From Mariaggregatimicrobium sp964498785 (lineage in GTDB: Bacteria; Zhuqueibacterota; Zhuqueibacteria; Thermofontimicrobiales; Thiofontviventaceae): 42,415 nt of DNA. Positions within the stretch are counted from its first letter, which is position 1. The number at the start of each line of letters is the position of its first letter. The notes under the pieces are model-generated. The model saw only the letters and a list, made by a program, of their open reading frames with translations, did not search any database and had not been told where the DNA came from. The stretch is taken from assembly GCA_964498785.1 (NCBI GenBank), contig CAZCJL010000058.1:1-42415 (forward strand), given 5' to 3'. A program made the position numbers and the translations under genes. Below are positions 1 to 6,716 of the stretch, piece by piece.

Positions 1-95
1 TTTACAAAAAAATCAAACTTATGATACAGCTCCACGAGAAATTACCAACTTTTGGAAATTGCTCCCATGCTCGCGGATTCAATTCGCTTAAAATG

Positions 96-257
96 AAAAT
101 TGACGGTCTCGTAAAAAGTCGAAAAAATGATTAGCGACTCCAATTAAACTATTGTAAATATAAATGTTATTACTATAATGTGATAATGTTTATAAAAACA
201 ATAAGTTAATCCACTACAAACAAAGATTCGCGGACTTTTTACGAGTTCATCAAAATT
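96..257. mobile_element. MITE-like element with terminal inverted repeats
   Basis: The sequence CTCGTAAAAAGTC at 108-120 recurs as its exact reverse complement at 233-245. The match extends outward: the 25-base arms 96-120 and 233-257 agree at 20 of 25 positions when one is inverted. The arms enclose about 112 bases of AT-rich DNA with no credible gene. This is the form of a short non-autonomous inverted-repeat element. No transposase lies in the window and I could not define a target-site duplication. It sits directly upstream of the small gene at 304 and may carry its promoter. Confidence 0.55.
152..179 (+). promoter_or_regulatory. possible sigma-70 promoter inside the inverted-repeat element
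   Basis: TTGTAA (152-157), 16 bases, then a perfect TATAAT (174-179). It would drive the small gene at 304 with a leader of about 115 nt that includes the right arm of the inverted repeat. The -35 box is imperfect and the region is very AT-rich, so chance is possible. Confidence 0.35.
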
Positions 258-303
258 ATCAAAATGAAATAATATATAAAAAACGATAAAGGAGGTGCAA
301 ATA

Positions 304-516
304 ATGAACAACTTTGATTTAAGAGATTTAAAGATTATTGAAAATTCCAATATTCCGATTTCAACACTGCGAAGACAAATGGGAAACATGCTACAAAAAT
401 CAGCCGTATGCACAGCAGAGGTAGAATCTATTGATCAGGAGACAGGAGAATATCGCGTTATTCTGCACGGAAAGTTAGACCAGGTATTTCAAGATGATGT
501 TGACATTGTCCAATAG
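304..516 (+). CDS. small hypothetical protein, 70 aa
   Basis: I do not recognise this protein. It is 70 residues long, hydrophilic and acidic toward the end, with one cysteine, no signal peptide and no membrane segment. The ATG at 304 is chosen because a strong AAAGGAGGTG ribosome site (289-298) lies at ideal distance; a GTG at 295 falls inside that ribosome site and cannot be the real start. The protein has a helical-looking N-terminal half and a C-terminal half with short beta-like stretches (TAEVESID, EYRVILHG). The strong ribosome site is the main evidence that it is expressed. It is a single-gene unit between a repeat element and selC. Confidence 0.6.
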   Translation: MNNFDLRDLKIIENSNIPISTLRRQMGNMLQKSAVCTAEVESIDQETGEYRVILHGKLDQVFQDDVDIVQ

Positions 517-626
517 GGAAGATTTAATTATAGTTACAAAGTGACATATCTTAGTGTAAGTTTGTAGCATCCTCTCGCGCCACATCTTGAAAATACACAC
601 GTTGTGAATTTTCCCTTTAAAAAGAC

Positions 627-655
627 TTGACAATAAAAAAAAAAATCATTATAAT
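627..655 (+). promoter_or_regulatory. perfect consensus sigma-70 promoter of selC
   Basis: TTGACA (627-632), exactly 17 bases, TATAAT (650-655). Both hexamers are perfect matches to the bacterial housekeeping consensus. Transcription should begin near 662, a few bases before the tRNA. It is the best promoter in the window. Confidence 0.85.
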
Positions 656-669
656 TAAGTTCTTAGCAT

Positions 670-765
670 GGGAATGCATGGGTACCTGGTGGGCCCCGCG
701 GACTTCAAATCCGTTGTGTCCTGACCAAAGTTGGGACTGGTGGGTTCGATTCCCACACATTCCCG
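670..765 (+). tRNA. selC: tRNA-Sec (TCA), selenocysteine tRNA
   Basis: A 96-base tRNA with anticodon TCA at 705-707. The acceptor arm GGGAATG (670-676) pairs with CATTCCC (758-764). The extended D-arm (680-696) has six positions per side with one mismatch. The anticodon stem is 698-702 with 710-714, and the T-arm is GTGGG-TTCGATT-CCCAC (740-756). A long variable arm contains the CCAA/TTGG hairpin. The anticodon-loop sequence GGACTTCAAATCC is the same as in Escherichia coli selC. The eighth acceptor position is a C-A mismatch. It inserts selenocysteine at UGA codons with SelA, SelB and SelD, none of which is in the window. No gene here shows a readable in-frame TGA. Confidence 0.95.
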
Positions 766-771
766 CGAGAT

Positions 772-803
772 AAAAGCCTATATTGATAAAATATAGGCTT
801 TTT
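772..803 (+). terminator. intrinsic terminator of selC
   Basis: AAGCCTATATT (774-784) pairs perfectly with AATATAGGCTT (790-800) around a 5-base loop and runs into a T tract. It ends the selC transcript just after the tRNA. Confidence 0.85.
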
Positions 804-885
804 CACTACATAATAATTATTTTCAACTTCGGTAGAACAATTCGAAAATCAAATCGCTAAGATATAATATTAAAGGAAAGGTTCT

Positions 886-1320
886 ATGAAAGAGTTCTAT
901 TGTCCATATTGCAACGAAAAGTTATCTTTTTTTAATGGAGCAATTGTTAAAATGTTGGGTAAGCTGGAATCAACTACATTTGATGCTTATGATATGTTTT
1001 ACATACCAGGGACATTGGGGCATTACGACGCAATTGTCGAAGGCGCCGTGGTATTGAAGGATGGTGCAAAAGTTGATTTCTTGTGTGTCAATCCCAAATG
1101 CCGTAAAAGTTTCACTTCAGATTATGATGATGATTTGGCAGAAATCAAAATGATTGATGATGACGGGCATGAATATGTCGTTGTTTTCAACAGAATTTAT
1201 GGTAAGCACTCAACTTTTGTGCTTGATTACAGACGCAAAGAGCTGACCAGTTCTTTTGGAGAAGATAAACATAATTATATTGATGATTTTGAACGTCCGC
1301 TTAATTTCTTCGGAGAATAA
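886..1320 (+). CDS. hypothetical zinc-ribbon protein, 144 aa
   Basis: Cytoplasmic-looking protein of 144 residues with two cysteine pairs, CPYC (residues 6-9) and CVNPKC (67-72), which together would bind one zinc ion. The middle and C-terminal part is acidic (SDYDDDLAEIKMIDDDGHE) with alternating beta-like hydrophobic segments. There is no signal peptide or membrane helix. The start follows an AAAGGAAAGG ribosome site (872-881); a TATAAT lies at 863-868 but has no good -35 partner. It is monocistronic between selC and an unrelated transporter. I do not recognise a characterised family; nucleic-acid or protein binding through the ribbon is only a guess. Confidence 0.65.
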   Translation: MKEFYCPYCNEKLSFFNGAIVKMLGKLESTTFDAYDMFYIPGTLGHYDAIVEGAVVLKDGAKVDFLCVNPKCRKSFTSDYDDDLAEIKMIDDDGHEYVVVFNRIYGKHSTFVLDYRRKELTSSFGEDKHNYIDDFERPLNFFGE

Positions 1321-1347
1321 AGATCTCTAATCTGAAAAATTCGTAGC

Positions 1348-1484
1348 CATAGAGGCTCAGAGTACACAGAGTTCATATTTTCAAAACGTGACGCAAACAA
1401 TAGCAACTCGAATTTTTCTTAAGTCAGTTTGAAAAGTAATATGCACAAAAGTTTCTGTTTTTCTGTGACCACTGTGCCGCCATG
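1348..1484. repeat. degenerate palindromic repeat (CACAGAG type)
   Basis: CATAGAGGCTCAGAG followed by TACACAGAG (1348-1371) matches the reverse complement of 1461-1484 at 17 of 24 positions. The arms are separated by about 89 bases of non-coding DNA. The motif resembles the 'CACAGAGGCACAGAGAACAC' palindromic repeats I recall from intergenic regions of several bacterial phyla. The 264-base gap between the genes at 886 and 1585 holds nothing else I can name. Confidence 0.4.
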
Positions 1485-1584
1485 TCGCGAATTGTGAATA
1501 ATGCAGGCTAAAAAAGGTCAGGTCTTCTACAATGATTGCGAACCGAATTTATTTAATTGTCCATGAATTTAAATAAGGATTTCT

Positions 1585-3966
1585 ATGATTGAAGAAAAGA
1601 AAAAGGGAATTCTGCAATCGTTTCCCAAAACGTATTGGATTGTGATACTCTTTGAATTTTTCGAACGCGGTTCCTATTATGGGATGATGAGCGTTTTATC
1701 TGTCTATTTGACGGATATACTGGGGATCGCAAAAACGAATGTTGGTCTGATAAAAGGGACAATCCAACCTATTTTATATTTCCTTCCGATATTGAGTGGT
1801 GCATTAGCAGATCGATTTGGCTATCGCCGGACGCTAACGATTGCTTTTGCACTATTAGGCGGCGGTTATTTTCTTACCGCGCAGGTGACCTCATATACAG
1901 CCATTTTTCTGGCGTTATGCGTTATGGCTCTGGGCGCGGGCATTTTTAAACCGGTTATTTCCGGTTCGATTGCACGAACCACTGATAAAAGCAATAGTGC
2001 ACTGGGTTTTGGCATCTACTATTGGTCAATTAATCTTGGCGCATTTTTATTCCCCCTGATTCTTGTTCCGTATTTAAAAAATAGTCCGCTGTTTGGCTGG
2101 AAATGGGTAATATTCGCCTCTGCCATTGGTACCGGAGTGATGCTCATTCCAACGCTTTTCTTTTACAAAGAACCTCCCCGCCCTGACAAAAAAGAAAATG
2201 CGAAAGAATTTAATTTGCTTCAAACCATTGCCAATGCCTTTGAAATTATTTACAGCCCATTTGTATTAATTTACCATTCATTAAAAACTTCAAAGAGTAA
2301 AGCATATCTCGTTTATGCGATTGTTGCGCTACTTTTCGTCGCATCTATTTGGCAATACATGCATCAGGCTCCGGTCACCGAAAAGTTGAATCGAGCCGGC
2401 ATTCGCAAAAATGATTCTGCCCTGTTATTAACAATCGATCGAAATGTGATGAAACAAAATCCATTTTCGATTAAATCTCAGCACCTTGAAAAGATAGAAG
2501 ATTATAATATTCTATTCAGCATTGATAAAGACCCAAACTCAGAACGAATTCTAAAACCGGTTTTGCATGATGGCAGGGATTTGAATGTCACAATTTATAA
2601 ACCAGACGCTGATTCTTTATACGATTTCTTGAATAAGCAGGTTGGAACATACGTTCAACTGTCCGCAAGTCGCCTGGATTCTGTATTAACCCGTTTTAAA
2701 ACGAAAAATACAAATCGTATTATTGTAACAATTGTAAAACCCGACGATTTTAATGAATTTAAAAAAGACTTATTAATAACGATTCAACAATATAAGCCTT
2801 TTGTCGATCTAACGTTTAATTCATTAGAAGGATTGTTTCAACAGGTTCAGGAAAAAATTGTTTTTACAGTAGAAACAGAGTCAGTTGCAGAAGCACCTCA
2901 ACCATATCGTATTGAAAGTATTCATTCCGATTATCTGAAATTATCACTTTTTAGCTCCAAAGAATATAATCAATTCAAAACCGAAATTCTTTCCAAAGTT
3001 CGACAAAATCCGAATTTTGTAACAATGAGTCAGGCAGAACTTGATGAATTTGTAAACAAGTCTCAACAACGATCATTCTTTTTATTATATATTTTTCTGT
3101 TATTTGTAAGTAGTTTGCTTATCATGAAAGTTCAAAAAGCCTATTTACAGTCTGATCGTGCGAAGAAAACCGTTTACAATCTCGTCACCATAGCAGGAAT
3201 TTTTAGTATTATCTGGCTGATACCTGGCTTAAATCTCTTTTCGAGAATTGTAAGCACTGTCATTTATTTGACTGTTCTTTCGCTATTCACAATCGAAATC
3301 GGCGATACTGCAAAATTCCGGGATAATTTTCGATTTCTATTAATGATATTTATTTACTCCGGTTTTTGGATATTGTATTTCCAGATGTTCGATTCTGTGC
3401 TTTGGTATGTAAAAGCTTATGTGGATGCATCGTCACTTAATAATTTCGTAAATTCAACGTTGGGGGCCATTGGCGTAAACATCAACTGGTTTTTTGATGT
3501 TGAACATGTCACGGTGATTAATGCCGGTACAATCATATTGCTGCAATTGATTGTGTCAAATATTGTTAAAAATACAAAAGCATTACCCACTATGGTGGTG
3601 GGAATTGCGATGGGAACAGTGGGAATGGCAATACTGGCGATTTCGACCGATATTTGGGTGTTTATGGCTGGCATCATTATATTTTCAATTGGCGAAATGA
3701 CAGCCCATCCAAAATTAATTAGCTATGTTGGCCTCACTGCACCCAAAGACCGTGTCGCAACGTACATGGGTTATATTTTTCTTTATGGAGTAATTGGTAG
3801 CAGCATTGGTGCGATACTCGGAGCCAATTTATATGTCCATTTTGTAGATAAACTGAATCAACCACGCATACTCTGGTTGATTTTTAGCGGGATTGGTGTG
3901 GCAACGATTGTTGGATTGCTTTTGTATAATAAATACACACCTAAAAAATCCGAAGAAGATAATTAG
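1585..3966 (+). CDS. POT-family proton-coupled oligopeptide transporter with large insertion
   Basis: Multi-pass inner-membrane symporter of the POT/PTR2 branch of the major facilitator superfamily, which takes up di- and tripeptides with protons. The signature ExxER motif (FEFFERGSYYGM, about residues 24-35) is in helix 1, and the C-terminal half shows typical MFS helices (GEMTAHPKLISYVGLTAP). At 793 residues it is far longer than the 450-520 usual for bacterial members. The extra length is a hydrophilic block at about residues 262-492 between hydrophobic segments in the central region, with no motif I recognise. Eukaryotic PepT proteins also carry an extra domain, but at another position. 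The start ATG follows AAGGA (1576-1580). A hairpin terminator follows. Confidence 0.85.
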   Translation: MIEEKKKGILQSFPKTYWIVILFEFFERGSYYGMMSVLSVYLTDILGIAKTNVGLIKGTIQPILYFLPILSGALADRFGYRRTLTIAFALLGGGYFLTAQVTSYTAIFLALCVMALGAGIFKPVISGSIARTTDKSNSALGFGIYYWSINLGAFLFPLILVPYLKNSPLFGWKWVIFASAIGTGVMLIPTLFFYKEPPRPDKKENAKEFNLLQTIANAFEIIYSPFVLIYHSLKTSKSKAYLVYAIVALLFVASIWQYMHQAPVTEKLNRAGIRKNDSALLLTIDRNVMKQNPFSIKSQHLEKIEDYNILFSIDKDPNSERILKPVLHDGRDLNVTIYKPDADSLYDFLNKQVGTYVQLSASRLDSVLTRFKTKNTNRIIVTIVKPDDFNEFKKDLLITIQQYKPFVDLTFNSLEGLFQQVQEKIVFTVETESVAEAPQPYRIESIHSDYLKLSLFSSKEYNQFKTEILSKVRQNPNFVTMSQAELDEFVNKSQQRSFFLLYIFLLFVSSLLIMKVQKAYLQSDRAKKTVYNLVTIAGIFSIIWLIPGLNLFSRIVSTVIYLTVLSLFTIEIGDTAKFRDNFRFLLMIFIYSGFWILYFQMFDSVLWYVKAYVDASSLNNFVNSTLGAIGVNINWFFDVEHVTVINAGTIILLQLIVSNIVKNTKALPTMVVGIAMGTVGMAILAISTDIWVFMAGIIIFSIGEMTAHPKLISYVGLTAPKDRVATYMGYIFLYGVIGSSIGAILGANLYVHFVDKLNQPRILWLIFSGIGVATIVGLLLYNKYTPKKSEEDN

Positions 3967-3976
3967 TCACAGTACT

Positions 3977-4024
3977 GAATCAGTGGAAAATATGCTCAAA
4001 ATTAGCGCGGTTTTTCACTGATTC
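3977..4024 (+). terminator. intrinsic terminator after the POT transporter
   Basis: GAATCAGTGGAAAA (3977-3990) pairs with TTTTTCACTGATTC (4011-4024) apart from one bulged base, with a 20-base loop and a following TTTTCTTTT tract. It separates the transporter from the acyltransferase gene. Confidence 0.7.
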
Positions 4025-4043
4025 TTTTCTTTTGCGAAAGTTA

Positions 4044-5171
4044 ATGATAAAAGACAGTTCAAAACGATTGCTCTCGCTGGATGTTTTTCGAGGTATCACA
4101 ATTGTCGCCATGATTTTGGTAAATAATCCCGGCAGTTGGAACAATGTTTATCCGCCACTTCTCCATGCTGAATGGCACGGATGGACGCCGACTGACTTTA
4201 TTTTCCCTTTTTTTCTGTTTATCATGGGAGTGGCGATGCCATTTTCGTTGGGGAAAAGGCTGGAAAGAGGGGATAGCCAGGTTCAACTTTTTAGAAAAAT
4301 CGTTCGAAGAACATTTATTATTTTCTTTTTAGGGCTATTTTTAAATTTCTATTGGGATTTTAATTTACAAAGCTTGAGAATTCCGGGTGTATTACAACGT
4401 ATTGCTGTTTGTTATTTCTTTACGTCTGTGATAATATTAAAAATGAACAAGAAGTGGCAAATCGGAATCTCTGTTTTTATATTAGCCGGATACTGGGCAG
4501 CATTAAAACTGATCCCGGTGCATGGATTTGGCACAGGAATTCTTCAACCTGAAGGTAGTTTGGTATGGTATATTGATAAAAATTTATTAGCCGGTCATAC
4601 CTGGAAATGGGCGCCAGTAGCGGGATTTGATCCGGAAGGCATTTTAAGCACTTTCCCGGCTATCGTAAGTGTTTTACTCGGAGTTTTTACCGGAGACTGG
4701 CTACAATCTGGTAAATCCAATTATGAAAAAGTTACTGGTTTATTTGTATTTGCTAATATTGGTCTGATAATCGGAATGATTATAAATATATGGTTTCCGA
4801 TAAATAAAAATTTATGGACAAGTTCTTATGTAGTATTTATGACTGGAATGGCGCTTCACTTTTTAGCGATGTGTTATTGGTTGATCGATATTAAGCCCTA
4901 TTCCGCATGGAGTAAACCATTTATAATATTCGGCGCCAACGCGATTGTTGCTTATTTTACAAGTTCACTCATCGCAAAAACCCTGGCTTTTTGGAATATT
5001 GCCTTAACCGATGGCACCGAGATATCAATAAAAACTTATATTTATAAAGAATTTCTTATCCCGCTGGCAGGTGATCTAAATGGCTCGTTGCTTTACCCAA
5101 TTATTCTTATTTTTATTTGGCTGGGATTTTTATATATTCTCTATCGGAAAAAAATCTTTATTAAAATCTAA
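4044..5171 (+). CDS. DUF1624/HGSNAT-like membrane acyltransferase
   Basis: Multi-pass membrane protein of about 375 residues related to heparan-alpha-glucosaminide N-acetyltransferase (DUF1624/DUF5009 group). Hallmarks are RLLSLDVFRGITI at the N-terminus, HAEWHGWTPTDFIFPFFLF around the conserved His/Asp region, and LRIPGVLQRIAVCYF. Family members are thought to move an acyl group across the membrane onto a sugar; the substrate here is unknown. I start it at ATG 4044, twelve bases inside the longest reading frame, which opens with a TTG at 4032; the ribosome site is weak at either. It lies between a terminator and the promoter of the next operon, so it is probably transcribed alone. Confidence 0.8.
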   Translation: MIKDSSKRLLSLDVFRGITIVAMILVNNPGSWNNVYPPLLHAEWHGWTPTDFIFPFFLFIMGVAMPFSLGKRLERGDSQVQLFRKIVRRTFIIFFLGLFLNFYWDFNLQSLRIPGVLQRIAVCYFFTSVIILKMNKKWQIGISVFILAGYWAALKLIPVHGFGTGILQPEGSLVWYIDKNLLAGHTWKWAPVAGFDPEGILSTFPAIVSVLLGVFTGDWLQSGKSNYEKVTGLFVFANIGLIIGMIINIWFPINKNLWTSSYVVFMTGMALHFLAMCYWLIDIKPYSAWSKPFIIFGANAIVAYFTSSLIAKTLAFWNIALTDGTEISIKTYIYKEFLIPLAGDLNGSLLYPIILIFIWLGFLYILYRKKIFIKI

Positions 5172-5213
5172 AACTGTAAATTCGAATAAAATCAAATTGA
5201 AAATAATTTTCAC

Positions 5214-5242
5214 TTGACTTTTTTAAATACTTTGTTTATATT
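5214..5242 (+). promoter_or_regulatory. sigma-70 promoter of the fumarate-reductase operon
   Basis: TTGACT (5214-5219), 17 bases, TATATT (5237-5242). It lies 43 bases after the previous stop codon and is the only good promoter I see before the 13-gene run ending at 17787. The predicted start near 5249 gives a 140-nt leader containing a long hairpin. Confidence 0.7.
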
Positions 5243-5309
5243 GATATCTTTAATTATAAAAAAAATGTAACTAATTCGATACGTAATGAAAACATGATAA
5301 TAAAAAAAT

Positions 5310-5355
5310 AAGGCTATTAAAACAGAATTAATGAAAATTCTGTTTTGGTAGCCTT
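5310..5355 (+). promoter_or_regulatory. long leader hairpin, possible attenuator
   Basis: AAGGCTA (5310-5316) pairs with TAGCCTT (5349-5355), and AAAACAGAATT pairs with AATTCTGTTTT inside it, giving a nearly continuous 20-pair stem with a tiny loop. TGTTTTCTCT follows. It lies between the operon promoter and the first gene, so it could be a terminator/attenuator, or a leftover terminator of the upstream gene. Confidence 0.65.
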
Positions 5356-5388
5356 TGTTTTCTCTAACGTTATAAAAATATCTTGCGG

Positions 5389-6333
5389 ATGAGAAAAAAA
5401 GAATATAAGACAACAAGAAGGCAGTTCATAAAGAGCGGTTTACTATTAGGGACTGCTACTATTTTACCTACCTTTCCTTTAAAAGCTCAAATATCCACCC
5501 GAAAAATTCAGATTATTTCTGGCTTTAAAAATCCTCATGCAATTTCACTTGATAAAGTCGGGAATATTTATGTAGCTGATTCAGGCAATTATTGTATCAA
5601 AAAATTTTCCCCACAAGGTGCGTTTTTACAGAAAATAGGTCATCCAGGTAGTAAGGAGAGTGGCTTAAATTTTCCTCAAGGTGTTTCAGTAGATGAAAAT
5701 GGGGATATTTACGTTATGGATACAAATAACGGACGAATTGCTATTTTTAATGAAAATGGAGATTATCTACAATCCATTGGAAAAATTGGCGGATATCCAG
5801 GTGCTTTTTACACTCCCAAAAGTATTAAAATAAAAAAAGGCCGAATTTACGCTGCGAACACGCGCAACCATACAGTTTACGTATTCGAAAAAAAATCAAA
5901 GCAATTGATCAATAGTTATGGATTATTAGGCGAAGATCCTTCCGGCTTACAACCCGGAAGCACAGAATATCGATTCCGTTTACCAACAGATGTATTTATT
6001 TCTGACGAGGAAATGATTTACGTTGTCGATAGTAAGCATGGAAAAATTAAAGTCCTTGATTCTGATGGGCGTTTTCAGTTCTCGTTTGGCGAAATCGGGA
6101 GTGGACTCGGACAATTCAATTTTCCGGAAGGAATTGCATTAGATACCAATAACAATATTTACGTCTGCGATACACTGAATAACCGGTTACAAAAATTTTC
6201 TGCGGACGGAAAATTTATGGATAAAATCGAACAAGGTTTTATGAGCCCAAGCGGTATCTTTATTGATGACAACAACACCCTTCACGTTGTCGATTCCGGA
6301 AATAATTCTGTTAAAATATTTAAATGGTCGTAA
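5389..6333 (+). CDS. Tat-exported six-bladed NHL-repeat protein
   Basis: Exported beta-propeller of 314 residues. The N-terminus carries a twin-arginine signal (TTRRQFIKSGLLLGTATILP) ending near KAQ. The rest is six NHL repeats of about 45 residues, each with the pattern 'P.gi.ld..gniYV.Ds.n..I..f...G', for example FPQGVSVDENGDIYVMDTNN. NHL propellers usually bind proteins or ligands and are not catalytic by themselves. The ATG at 5389 is preferred over a TTG two codons upstream. It is the first gene of the redox operon; Tat export would place it outside the membrane together with the molybdopterin-family subunit encoded at 11657, so a docking role is plausible but unproven. The next gene starts 6 bases after its stop. 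Confidence 0.8.
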   Translation: MRKKEYKTTRRQFIKSGLLLGTATILPTFPLKAQISTRKIQIISGFKNPHAISLDKVGNIYVADSGNYCIKKFSPQGAFLQKIGHPGSKESGLNFPQGVSVDENGDIYVMDTNNGRIAIFNENGDYLQSIGKIGGYPGAFYTPKSIKIKKGRIYAANTRNHTVYVFEKKSKQLINSYGLLGEDPSGLQPGSTEYRFRLPTDVFISDEEMIYVVDSKHGKIKVLDSDGRFQFSFGEIGSGLGQFNFPEGIALDTNNNIYVCDTLNNRLQKFSADGKFMDKIEQGFMSPSGIFIDDNNTLHVVDSGNNSVKIFKWS

Positions 6334-6339
6334 ATTTTT

Positions 6340-6687
6340 ATGTATGACGCATTAGTTATTTACACATTTATTTTACTCATACTATTTTTTTCAGGACTTG
6401 AATTCTATAAATTTAAATTATGTCAGGTTGGTAAAATTATTGAAGTTTGTCAATCTGAACATGGGCTGGAACATCTTATCCGGTCCAGATTCAAAGTAAA
6501 ATTACCAAACGGTCAAATTGTCGATGCAGAAGCTGAACGCTGTACAATGTGCACAGGGCAATTCAAAGTCGGAGACGAAGTGAACATTCTGAAATCGAAA
6601 AACAACCGATTCACTATTCATTTGCCTTTGTTATCTTTCAAAAACAGAAATTGCCATTCAACTCATCGTTTGTCTCACGAAACATAA
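6340..6687 (+). CDS. small single-pass membrane protein (DUF3592-like)
   Basis: A 115-residue protein with one N-terminal membrane helix (about residues 5-22) followed by a compact beta-rich domain. The pattern 'VGKIIEV....RSRFKVKLPNGQIVDAEAE......FKVGDEVNILK' is that of small SH3/OB-like domains seen in DUF3592-type proteins, which is a family-level resemblance only. Cysteines cluster in RCTMCTG, which might bind metal or form a disulfide. The histidine-containing tail is not family-like. It is spaced 6 bases after the NHL gene and 29 before the next, so it is part of the same operon. Function unknown. Confidence 0.55.
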   Translation: MYDALVIYTFILLILFFSGLEFYKFKLCQVGKIIEVCQSEHGLEHLIRSRFKVKLPNGQIVDAEAERCTMCTGQFKVGDEVNILKSKNNRFTIHLPLLSFKNRNCHSTHRLSHET

Positions 6688-6716
6688 TTTGAATATCCAT
6701 TAAAGTTGAGGAAAAT

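Noticed and set aside
144..413. 89-codon reading frame on the minus strand
   Set aside because: It overlaps the real small gene at 304 and the inverted-repeat element, and has no ribosome site or family features.
670..765. Opal suppressor tRNA in place of tRNA-Sec
   Set aside because: Length of 96 bases, long variable arm and the selC-like anticodon arm identify tRNA-Sec.
5210..5416. 68-codon minus-strand reading frame
   Set aside because: It covers the operon promoter and leader hairpin and lacks any gene-like property.
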